This document shows, in pieces, positions 7,967 through 15,715 of a stretch of 64,000 nt of DNA (position 1 is its first letter; each line of letters opens with the position of its first letter). This DNA comes from Duganella fentianensis. Lineage in GTDB: Bacteria > Pseudomonadota > Gammaproteobacteria > Burkholderiales > Burkholderiaceae_D. The notes under the pieces were generated by a model. It saw nothing but the letters and a program-made list of their open reading frames with translations, was not told the DNA's origin and ran no database searches. The stretch is from positions 620,001-684,000 of the forward strand of contig NZ_WWCL01000001.1 in assembly GCF_009857835.1 (NCBI RefSeq), given 5' to 3'. Made by a program: the position numbers and the translations under genes.

Positions 7967-9328
7967 ATGCGTAAATTACTGATACTTGCTAGCAGCCTGC
8001 TGCTGGCTCACGCCGCCCATGCCGCCGAGGCAGGGAAAATCATATTCGTCGCCGGTGCAGCCAAGGTTGCTTCCAATGCAGCCGTTCTGAATGCAGCGGT
8101 CAACGAAGGTGAAATGCTGAGCACCGGGGCGGACGGCTATATTTATATCAAGACCATCGATAATGGCTTGTTTGTCCTGCGCCCGAATACCCAGGCGCGG
8201 ATTGCTAGCTATCATATAGATAGTGTTAATCCTGCTAATACCCGTATCAAGCTCGAACTGATCAGCGGCGTGGCGCGTAGCCAGTCCGGTCAGGCCGTTA
8301 AGCTGGCGCGGCAGAATTTCCGCTTTAATACGCCGGTCGCTGCGATCGGGGTGCGCGGTACCGACTTCACTGTATTTACTGATAATGAAACTTCGCGTGT
8401 TACCGTTCTGTCTGGCGGGATAACCATGAGTGGTTTCGCCAACGGTTGCCGCCCAGAAGGAACGGGCCCATGTGAAGGCGCTGCAGCGCGCGAACTGAGT
8501 GCTGCACAAAAGGGGCAGTTGCTGCAATTGCAGCGAGGTCAGGCAACGCCTCAGTTGATGCAGGGTAATACGTCGCTGGCCCCTGATCTGGTGGCGCCGC
8601 CGCGGTCTGATGAGCCAGGTAAGCCGGCTAGCGGTTCTGCAGCAGCAGCGACGGAGCCTAGCCTTGACCCCAAGAAAGATCTGACGCTGCAGCAGGAGAA
8701 GGCGAATCAGCAGGCTATTGCTCAACAGCCTACAGTTAAGCCGACAGTACCGGATGTGACCGTCAAAACGCCTGAGGTGGTTGCACCAGTCACGCCAGAA
8801 GTTCCCGTTGTGCCGCCGGCGCCTCTGAAGGAAGTTAGTTGGGGGCGTTATACCGCCATAGCGAATCAGCCTGCGCCGACGGTGGCGCTTGCTAAGGACG
8901 GAGCTGACCGGATTGGTTTTACCGAAGATTTTGTATTGTTCCGCAGCCGTAACGGCAGTAATTTTGCGACCCCAGTGCAGGGTTCGGCCGCGTTCACTCT
9001 GGCCAGTAGTGAAGCATATATCCGCAATCTGGATGGCACGGGCAAAGCGCCCGTCAGCCTGCAGAATGGGGTGTTGTCTTTCGAATTTGGCAATTCCAGT
9101 TTTGCGACTCAGTTCGATGTTCTAACGCAGAATGCGGAAACCTACAAAATGGCAACTACCGGCAAGGTTGGTAGCGATGGCGTGTTCTCCAGTCTTAGCA
9201 ATAACTCGCGCAGTAATAATATGTCGGTGACGGGAGCATTGTCGGATATGGCGAACGCAAGCTATATCTTCCAGGGGAGCCCCGACGCCAAGCACGTAGT
9301 CAACGGGGTAGCAACCTGGAGAAAGTGA
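7967..9328 (+). CDS. FecR-domain secreted protein
   Basis: ATG 7967 is preceded by AAGGAG at 7 bases (ATG 7964 is an alternative; an earlier GTG at 7901 lies inside the CRP site). 453 aa: Sec signal peptide (MRKLLILASSLLLAHAAHA), FecR domain (about 25-155; RFNTPVAAIGVRGTDFTVF), a Pro/Gln/Val-rich linker (about 205-285), and a C-terminal beta-rich domain (about 290-453) ending in VVNGVATWRK. No transmembrane anchor is seen and no fecI sigma gene is adjacent, so classical FecIR signalling is unlikely. It is divergent from a CHASE2 cyclase. The C-terminal domain loosely resembles small barrel domains of Slam-dependent surface proteins, which would suit the TPR-barrel protein in the same locus; that is a guess. 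Codon use is less GC-rich than flanking genes. Confidence 0.8.
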   Translation: MRKLLILASSLLLAHAAHAAEAGKIIFVAGAAKVASNAAVLNAAVNEGEMLSTGADGYIYIKTIDNGLFVLRPNTQARIASYHIDSVNPANTRIKLELISGVARSQSGQAVKLARQNFRFNTPVAAIGVRGTDFTVFTDNETSRVTVLSGGITMSGFANGCRPEGTGPCEGAAARELSAAQKGQLLQLQRGQATPQLMQGNTSLAPDLVAPPRSDEPGKPASGSAAAATEPSLDPKKDLTLQQEKANQQAIAQQPTVKPTVPDVTVKTPEVVAPVTPEVPVVPPAPLKEVSWGRYTAIANQPAPTVALAKDGADRIGFTEDFVLFRSRNGSNFATPVQGSAAFTLASSEAYIRNLDGTGKAPVSLQNGVLSFEFGNSSFATQFDVLTQNAETYKMATTGKVGSDGVFSSLSNNSRSNNMSVTGALSDMANASYIFQGSPDAKHVVNGVATWRK

Positions 9329-9348
9329 TCCAAGTTAAATTCATACCG

Positions 9349-9386
9349 AGCCCGCCCTCAATATGATGTGAGGGCGGGCTTTTTTC
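9349..9386 (+). terminator. Intrinsic terminator after the fecR-type gene
   Basis: A perfect 12-bp stem, AGCCCGCCCTCA (9349-9360) with TGAGGGCGGGCT (9369-9380), has an 8-base loop and is followed by a T run. It separates the FecR-type gene from the S-layer gene. Confidence 0.92.
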
Positions 9387-9720
9387 GTTGCTTTTTATTT
9401 TTAAAAAGACAATGTCGGGCAAATTTGCGTTATGCTGCCCGATGCTGTTTTGAAATATTTTTTTTGTTGAATGGGCGCCTGGGAAGCGGGGTGTCCATAC
9501 TTTTGCGTGTCAATTTGATTTATCCGGGGCCATCTACCATAATGGCCGCGCGGTAATTTAATGTCGCAAAAAAGCAAAAAAAGCAGAGGTAATTGAGGTT
9601 TGGTGTGACGATCGTCACATTCTTCCCCAGCTATCCTCTGCCATTATTCGGTACGCCTAATTGCGATTCGCAGGCTGCGTTGCCGAAGCGCTTATTTTTT
9701 TAACCCTAGGAGTTATACAA
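9387..9720. other. AT-rich leader/promoter region before the S-layer gene
   Basis: 334 bases without a convincing gene. The left part is AT-rich with A and T tracts. The right part carries the CRP site (9604-9619), a candidate -10 and an AGGAG ribosome-binding site (9708-9712) 8 bases before ATG 9721. An in-frame extension from 9661 reads into this leader but has no Shine-Dalgarno and would place a hydrophobic stretch ahead of the conserved N-terminus. Confidence 0.75.
9604..9647 (+). promoter_or_regulatory. Perfect palindromic CRP site and -10 box for the S-layer gene
   Basis: TGTGACGATCGTCACA (9604-9619) is a perfect 16-bp palindrome and an exact TGTGA-N6-TCACA match. CATTAT (9642-9647, 4 of 6 to consensus) starts 30.5 bases from the dyad centre, again class II spacing, giving a predicted start near 9654 and a leader of about 67 bases. 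No -35 is evident. Confidence 0.78.
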
Positions 9721-12700
9721 ATGGCTACAACCACTGAATTAGTTCAACAACTGTACGTAGCGTACTACAACCGTCCTGCCGACGTAGCTGGTCTGGCATT
9801 CTGGGTTGACGCTATCGACAACCGCGGCGCGACTATCGACCAGGTTAGCAAGGGCTTCAACACCGTTAAAGAGTACACCGATATGTACTCGGGCAAAACT
9901 GCTGACGCAGTTGTAAACACTGTTTACCAGAATCTGTTCGGCCGTATCGCCGACAGCGAAGGTCTGAACTTCTGGGGTCCAAAGATTCAATCGGGCGCTA
10001 TCACCACCGCTGACCTGGTTAAATACATCACCGCTGGCGCTGTGAACGCTGACGGTACCCCAAATGCTGACGGCCAAGTATTCGCTAACAAAGTAGCTGC
10101 TGCTCAAGCCTTCACCACCGAAATCGGCACCGCCGGTAACGAAGCTGAACGCGTTGCTTACGCTAACGGCGGCAACGCTGTGGCCGTAGCTAAAGCCTAC
10201 ATCGCTGGTGTAACCACCACCGCATCGCTGACCGCAGCACTTGCAAACGTGCACGCTGTTGCTCAATCGGCTCTGCCAGCCCCAGAAGTTACCAACTTCA
10301 CCCTGAAGGCTACCGTTGACGACGTTCTGGGTACTGCTGGTAACGATGTTATCACCGCTGTGATCGATGGCACTACCAATGCTGTAGCTACCACCCTGAC
10401 CCCACTGGACACCATCAACGGCGGCGCCGGTAACGACACCGTTGTGCTGAACGTCCTGAACGGTGTGGGCAATGCTGGTACCGCAGTTGCCGCTCTGCCA
10501 GCTGTTACCGTCAGCAATGTTGAAAACCTGAACATCCGTTCGGCAGTCGATCTGACCGCCAACACCTCGTCGTGGTCCGGTCTGACCAACGTCAACCTGA
10601 CCCAAGGTGCAGTTGTTGCACTGACCTCGGGTGCTACCACCGCTGTTGCAGTTTCGGGCGCCACCGGTAACGTTAGCGTAACCGGCGGTTCGACCCAGAC
10701 CGTCACCAGCGCAGCTAGCGGCACCGCTGTGACTCTGGGCTCGGCTGCAGGTGCAGTTGCTGTAACCCACACCGCACAAGCTGGCGGCAATATCGGTATC
10801 AACAACGGCACCACCGTTGACGTAACCGCTTCGGGCGCTACCACCGGTACCGTAATCATCGGTAACACCACCGCTGCTTCGGGTGCTGTAAATGTTAACA
10901 CCACCGGCGCTGCTTATGCTGCCGCTGACACCGCTGCAGTACGTGGCCTGATCACCATCACCGGTGGTACTACCGTCAACGTTAAGCAAACGGCTACCTC
11001 GTCGGACGCTAAAGTTGCTGCTGATACCAGCGCTGTTGGTAACGGTGTAACCCAGAGCGCAGTAACGGTTCATGCTAACAACAGCACTACCGCTGTTACC
11101 GTAGCTCAAACTGCCGCTGCAACCGCTGTAGACGCAGTTATCGCTGCTGCTGGTGCTAAGCAAGTTGACACCGTGACCTTCACCGCCATGGCTGCCAATG
11201 ACAGCATCACCGTTGGTGGTCTGACCTTCACCGCTTCGAAAGCACTGACCGCTGCTCAAGCTGCAGCTGCATTTGCTAACCTGGCTTCCGGCGTTACCAC
11301 CGGTGCAGCGCCTGCTGCTAACGGTATCTACTCGGGTACCTTCGTGTCTACCTACACCACTGGTGCTGTTGTGACCACTGGCTCGGTAGTAACGGTAGAT
11401 GCAACGGCAAAAACCGCTGCAAACGGCAACACCCCAATCTCGTTCTCGGAAAGCGTTGCTGCTGCCAACCCATCGGTAGCTAACAAAACCGCTGGTGTGG
11501 TCAGCGCTGATGCAGTGACCGGCGTACTGGGCGTAGCAAACGGCACCGTTACCATCGACAGCGCAGCTGTTACCGGTACGGCTAAACTGGCTACCGTTTC
11601 GCTGGACGGCTACGGTGCTGCCACCGTTGCATCCGACGCACTGACCAGCCTGAACCTGGCACACAGCGCTTCGACCGTAGGCGTGACCAACGCTGCTGCA
11701 ACCACCCTGGCTCTGGGCCTGAACAGCGTTACCGGCGCAATCAACCTGGGTTCGACCTACACCGCACTGAACGTAACCACCAGCGGCGACGACTCCGCTT
11801 CGGCTGTTACCGCTGGCGGCGTACAAGCTCTGACCATCACCGGCACCCAAGCTGTTGATCTGTCGGGCTCGACCCTGGGCGCACTGAAAACCGTTACGGT
11901 TTCCGGTTCGGCTGGCGTAACCATCAACGCTTCGGGCTCCAACGTGACCGCCGTGAACACCTCGGCAACCACCGGTAAAGCTGTCGTGTCGATCGACGCT
12001 ACCAAAGCAACCTACACCGGCGGCGCTGGCGTTGACGTTGTAACCCTGACCACCACCGCCCCAACCAAGGCTGTATCGCTGGGCGCTGGCGACGACACCC
12101 TGGTTCTGGCAACGGGCACGACCTCGGCTACCGTTACCCTGGACGGCGGCGCGGGCACCGACATTCTGTCGATGGCAGCTGCTGACGCTGCTTCGGCATC
12201 GTCGACCAGTGCATTCGCTGACCGTATCACCGGCTTCGAAAAACTGAAAGTTGGTGCTGCTGGTGCTGCTACCACCGTTGATCTGGCCAACATGGACGCT
12301 ATCAACTACGTGATCAGCGCTGGTGCTACTGGTACCAAAGAAGTGTTCGTCGCAACCTTCTCGGCTGATACCACCGCAGGTCACCTGTCGTTTGACGGTA
12401 TCGACTTCACCGGCGTAGTTGCTGGTACTGCCGCCGCTACCGCAGGGGCATTTGTTACCTACTACAACGCACAGGCTGGTGCTAACTGGGTTGCTGTGGA
12501 CAACACCGATGGTACCGTGACCTTCACCGCCAAAGTGGCTGGTGCTGTAACCGACATCCTGTCGGCAGCCTTCAGCACCCACGGCATGGGCGCAGACGTT
12601 ACCGTTACTGCAGCTGCTCCAACCACCCAGGGTGCTGACGCTAACCCAGCAAACACGCTGACTCTGACCCACTTCGCCAACAACGGCACCGTGGAACTGA

Positions 12701-13551
12701 TCGGCGCTGCTGCAACCACCACCGTCACCCTGAACGATGCAACCGGCACTTCGGACAGCCTGAACATCATCACCAAAGTTGGCACCGCCAACCTGGACTT
12801 CGGCACCGTTGCTGCTGCTGGCGTTGAGACCCTGAACATCACCGCGACCGATACCGACACCTCGACGTCGACCGGTAACGGCGTTCAGACCGCAACCCTG
12901 GCAGTGACCGACGCGGCTGCTAAGTCGATCGTGATCACCGGTACTTCGGCTCTGACCCTGTCGCTGAACGCAGCTAACACCGCTGTGACCTCGATCGACG
13001 GTTCGGCTATGTCGGCTAAGCTGATCGCTGCTACCGTAGCTGGTGCTGCCGCTGCTGCTACCGTGAAAGGTGGCGCTGGTGCCGACCAACTGACCGCTAA
13101 CCACATCGGCGATACGCTGATCGGTGGCGCCGGTAACGACACCCTGATCGTCAACGCTGGTCTGGTAACCCTGACCGGTGGTGCTGGTGCAGATACCTTC
13201 GACGTTTCGACCGCAACTTCGAACTCGAACAGCTACGCAACCATTACCGACATCAGTGCTGGCGACAAGATCACGTTCAACAGCGCTGCTGTGAACTTCT
13301 TGGCTTCGAAAGTAACTCTGGCTAACACCGCTGTGTTCCAGGATTACGCTAACGAAGCGATCAAACTGAGCTCCGACGGCCAAGTGTCGTGGTTCCAGTA
13401 CAATGGCGATACCTACATCGTTGAAAATGCAACTGGCGCTTCGACCACCCAGTTCACCAACGGTACCGATATCATCGTTAAACTGACCGGCATCGTTGAC
13501 CTGAGCACCGCTTCGTTCAGCAGCTCGACTCACACCGTTCTGATCGGCTAA
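9721..13551 (+). CDS. RsaA-like S-layer/RTX protein with DUF4214 N-terminus, type I secretion substrate
   Basis: 1,276 aa from ATG 9721 (AGGAG 8 bases upstream). Residues of about 5-85 carry two DUF4214-like units (YVAYYNRPADVAGLAFW; NLFGRIADSEGLNFW). The rest is Ala/Thr/Val/Gly-rich beta repeat with calcium-binding nonapeptides: AGNDVI (about 207), GGAGNDTV (about 233), LGAGDDTL (about 786), and a cluster near 1113-1160 including LIGGAGNDTL and LTGGAGADTF. There is no signal peptide and I see no cysteine. The C-terminus (WFQYNGDTYIVENATG, then IVKLTGIVDLSTASF) closely resembles the Caulobacter S-layer protein RsaA as I recall it. The following operon encodes its exporter. Codon use is extremely biased, as in very abundant proteins. 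Two inserted modules (near 500-590 and 870-960) are not part of RsaA. A giant adhesin is the alternative. Confidence 0.85.
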   Translation: MATTTELVQQLYVAYYNRPADVAGLAFWVDAIDNRGATIDQVSKGFNTVKEYTDMYSGKTADAVVNTVYQNLFGRIADSEGLNFWGPKIQSGAITTADLVKYITAGAVNADGTPNADGQVFANKVAAAQAFTTEIGTAGNEAERVAYANGGNAVAVAKAYIAGVTTTASLTAALANVHAVAQSALPAPEVTNFTLKATVDDVLGTAGNDVITAVIDGTTNAVATTLTPLDTINGGAGNDTVVLNVLNGVGNAGTAVAALPAVTVSNVENLNIRSAVDLTANTSSWSGLTNVNLTQGAVVALTSGATTAVAVSGATGNVSVTGGSTQTVTSAASGTAVTLGSAAGAVAVTHTAQAGGNIGINNGTTVDVTASGATTGTVIIGNTTAASGAVNVNTTGAAYAAADTAAVRGLITITGGTTVNVKQTATSSDAKVAADTSAVGNGVTQSAVTVHANNSTTAVTVAQTAAATAVDAVIAAAGAKQVDTVTFTAMAANDSITVGGLTFTASKALTAAQAAAAFANLASGVTTGAAPAANGIYSGTFVSTYTTGAVVTTGSVVTVDATAKTAANGNTPISFSESVAAANPSVANKTAGVVSADAVTGVLGVANGTVTIDSAAVTGTAKLATVSLDGYGAATVASDALTSLNLAHSASTVGVTNAAATTLALGLNSVTGAINLGSTYTALNVTTSGDDSASAVTAGGVQALTITGTQAVDLSGSTLGALKTVTVSGSAGVTINASGSNVTAVNTSATTGKAVVSIDATKATYTGGAGVDVVTLTTTAPTKAVSLGAGDDTLVLATGTTSATVTLDGGAGTDILSMAAADAASASSTSAFADRITGFEKLKVGAAGAATTVDLANMDAINYVISAGATGTKEVFVATFSADTTAGHLSFDGIDFTGVVAGTAAATAGAFVTYYNAQAGANWVAVDNTDGTVTFTAKVAGAVTDILSAAFSTHGMGADVTVTAAAPTTQGADANPANTLTLTHFANNGTVELIGAAATTTVTLNDATGTSDSLNIITKVGTANLDFGTVAAAGVETLNITATDTDTSTSTGNGVQTATLAVTDAAAKSIVITGTSALTLSLNAANTAVTSIDGSAMSAKLIAATVAGAAAAATVKGGAGADQLTANHIGDTLIGGAGNDTLIVNAGLVTLTGGAGADTFDVSTATSNSNSYATITDISAGDKITFNSAAVNFLASKVTLANTAVFQDYANEAIKLSSDGQVSWFQYNGDTYIVENATGASTTQFTNGTDIIVKLTGIVDLSTASFSSSTHTVLIG

Positions 13552-13574
13552 TCAGGCTGAATTGGATGAGCTAA

Positions 13575-13605
13575 CCCTTGCTGGCGGTCTGACTGCCAGT
13601 AAGGG
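13575..13605 (+). other. Stable hairpin in the S-layer gene 3' UTR
   Basis: CCCTTGCTGGC (13575-13585) pairs with GCCAGTAAGGG (13595-13605) around a 9-base loop, with one G-T pair. It has no T run, and lies about 25 bases after the stop and 38 bases before the true terminator. A 3' stabilising or processing role for an abundant mRNA is inferred. Confidence 0.6.
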
Positions 13606-13642
13606 GGAACTCTGAAAATTTCTGCTAGCCTGAAAAGGCGCA

Positions 13643-13675
13643 AAACCACCTAGTGCAAACTGGGTGGTTTTTTTT
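13643..13675 (+). terminator. Intrinsic terminator after the S-layer gene
   Basis: AAACCACCTAGT (13643-13654) pairs with ACTGGGTGGTTT (13659-13670) around a GCAA loop, then eight T in total. The secretion operon therefore needs its own promoter, which is seen downstream. Confidence 0.92.
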
Positions 13676-13763
13676 ATTCATTGAGGTTTGCTTGTGTTTC
13701 CCTGGTAGGGCGGGAATGAATTGCCTGTTTTTTGTGCAACATGGAGCGCTATTTTGTAAATTT

Positions 13764-13804
13764 TGTGACGCAAATCACATTTGCGGATCAAAATCAGGGA
13801 TAAT
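13764..13804 (+). promoter_or_regulatory. CRP site and -10 box for the type I secretion operon
   Basis: TGTGACGCAAATCACA (13764-13779) matches TGTGA-N6-TCACA exactly. GATAAT (13799-13804), the same hexamer as in the fecR promoter, starts 27.5 bases from the dyad centre (near class II). The predicted transcript starts near 13811, leaving a leader of about 90 bases before ATG 13901. Confidence 0.76.
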
Positions 13805-13900
13805 CTCTGCACGCGTTGCGGAAGTATTGCCTATGCTCAAAATTGGCGGCGGCGTGCTCAATCGTTATCCGGAAATAGGTCGTGCGTTGCACGAAAATAT

Positions 13901-15712
13901 ATGAAAAAGAAATTGGTTGAAGGTAAAGATGAAATCGCCGAGGTGTTACGTGGTTTCAAGAAGACATTTGTTACGGTAGGGACGTTCAGTGCGATCAGCA
14001 ATTTGCTGATGCTGGCGCCGTCTATCTATATGCTGCAGGTCTATGATCGTGTGCTGGCTAGCCGCAATGAAATTACGCTGCTGATGCTGACGCTGATGAT
14101 GCTGGGCGCTTATGCCTTCGTCGGTACGCTCGAGCTGGTGCGTAGCTTCGTGTTGGTACGCGTCGGAGCGCAGTTCGACATGCAGCTTAACAAGCGCGTC
14201 TACACCGCAGCTTTCGAACAGAATCTCAAGCGTTCAGCCAGCAATGCCGGGCAGGCGCTCGCCGACCTGACCAATCTGCGTCAGTTTTTGACTGGCAATG
14301 CGCTGTTCGCGTTTTTCGATGCGCCATGGTTCCCCGTGTATCTGCTGGTGATCTTTGTATTCGAACCGTCACTGGGGCTGTTCGCACTGGGGGGCACTGC
14401 CGTCCTGGTGCTGCTGGCTTACATCAATGAACGCGTGACGCACAAGCCTTTGGCCGAAGCCAATGGTATGGCCATTTCTGCCAATAATCTGGCGACCAAT
14501 AATCTGCGCAATGCAGAAGTCATTGAATCGATGGGTATGCTGCCCAACCTGCTGGCGCGCTGGTACCGGCTGCACGGCCGGTTCCTGCAGGTGCAGGCGG
14601 AAGCTAGCGAAAAAGCCGGCATCGTTGGTGCTGTGACCAAATTTGTACAAGTGTCCTTGCAGTCACTGGTGCTAGGCTACGGCGCGTTGCTGGTGCTGGA
14701 AAATAAAATTTCTCCGGGAATGATGATTGCAGCCTCGATTCTGGTGGGCCGCGCATTGGCACCGGTGCAGCAGGTGATCGGTGTATGGAAGTCGTTTGCC
14801 TCGACCCGTAGCGCCTATGAGCGTCTGAACGCGCTGCTGGCGGCCAATCCCGCCCGTCCGGTAGGGATGGCGCTGCCCAAGCCACAGGGCATACTCGCGG
14901 TCGAAGGTGTCACCGCTGGCGTGCCGGGCAGCCCGACCCCGGTGCTGCGCGGTCTGACCTTCGCTGTACAGGCTGGTGATGTGCTGGGTGTAGTGGGCCC
15001 TAGCGGTTCCGGCAAATCGACTCTGGCACGTCTGCTGGTAGGCGTGTGGCCCGCTGGAATGGGCAAAGTGCGCCTGGATAGCGCCGATATCTATACCTGG
15101 AACAAGGCGGAGCTGGGGCCACACATGGGTTATCTGCCGCAAGACATCGAATTGTTCAGTGGCTCTATCAGTGAAAATATCGCTCGCTTCGGTGATGTCG
15201 ATCCGGAAATGGTGGTGGCTGCGGCAAAGCTGGCCGGTATCCACGAAATGATCTTGCACCTGCCTGACGGCTACAACACCAAGCTTGGTGACGGTGGCGC
15301 CGGTTTGTCCGGTGGTCAGCGTCAGCGTCTGGGGCTGGCACGGGCCATGTATGGTGATCCTGCTGTGCTGGTGCTGGATGAGCCGAATTCCAATCTGGAT
15401 GATGCGGGTGAAGCGGCGCTGGTAAGAGCCATTAATGACCTGCGTAGCCGCGGTAAGACAGTAGTTCTGATTACTCACCGCACCAACGTGATCGGTGCCA
15501 CGACCAAGTTGCTGGTGCTGCGCGAAGGTCAACTGGCGGCCTATGGCCCGACTAATCAGGTACTGGCAGCTTTGCAGGAAGCTACCCAGAAGCAGCTGGA
15601 AGCGCAGCAGCAGGCGGTTGCACAACAACAGGCCGCGCAACAGCAAGCGGCGCAGCAACAAGCGGCACAGCAACAAGCGGCACAGGCAGCGGCCTCGACC
15701 GAACAGGAGTAA
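13901..15712 (+). CDS. Type I secretion ABC transporter/permease (PrtD/RsaD type)
   Basis: 603 aa from ATG 13901; the open frame extends upstream to 13781 but would run through the leader. The N-terminal membrane domain (about 25-300; IYMLQVYDRVLASRNEITLLML, DAPWFPVYL) lacks the C39 peptidase of bacteriocin exporters, as in PrtD/RsaD. The ATPase domain has Walker A GPSGSGKST, Q-loop YLPQDIELFSGSI, signature LSGGQRQRLGLARA and Walker B VLVLDEPNSNLDD. The tail after about residue 560 is a run of QQQAA units (15,600-15,690), absent from most family members. Role: energises export of the upstream RTX S-layer protein. The stop is 3 bases before the adaptor gene. Confidence 0.92.
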   Translation: MKKKLVEGKDEIAEVLRGFKKTFVTVGTFSAISNLLMLAPSIYMLQVYDRVLASRNEITLLMLTLMMLGAYAFVGTLELVRSFVLVRVGAQFDMQLNKRVYTAAFEQNLKRSASNAGQALADLTNLRQFLTGNALFAFFDAPWFPVYLLVIFVFEPSLGLFALGGTAVLVLLAYINERVTHKPLAEANGMAISANNLATNNLRNAEVIESMGMLPNLLARWYRLHGRFLQVQAEASEKAGIVGAVTKFVQVSLQSLVLGYGALLVLENKISPGMMIAASILVGRALAPVQQVIGVWKSFASTRSAYERLNALLAANPARPVGMALPKPQGILAVEGVTAGVPGSPTPVLRGLTFAVQAGDVLGVVGPSGSGKSTLARLLVGVWPAGMGKVRLDSADIYTWNKAELGPHMGYLPQDIELFSGSISENIARFGDVDPEMVVAAAKLAGIHEMILHLPDGYNTKLGDGGAGLSGGQRQRLGLARAMYGDPAVLVLDEPNSNLDDAGEAALVRAINDLRSRGKTVVLITHRTNVIGATTKLLVLREGQLAAYGPTNQVLAALQEATQKQLEAQQQAVAQQQAAQQQAAQQQAAQQQAAQAAASTEQE

Positions 15713-15715
15713 GCC

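Noticed and set aside
9739..13533. A nearly full-length 1,264-codon open frame antisense to the S-layer gene
   Set aside because: It is a by-product of the extreme codon bias of the sense gene. No ribosome-binding site or recognisable domain is present, and composition mirrors the sense repeats.
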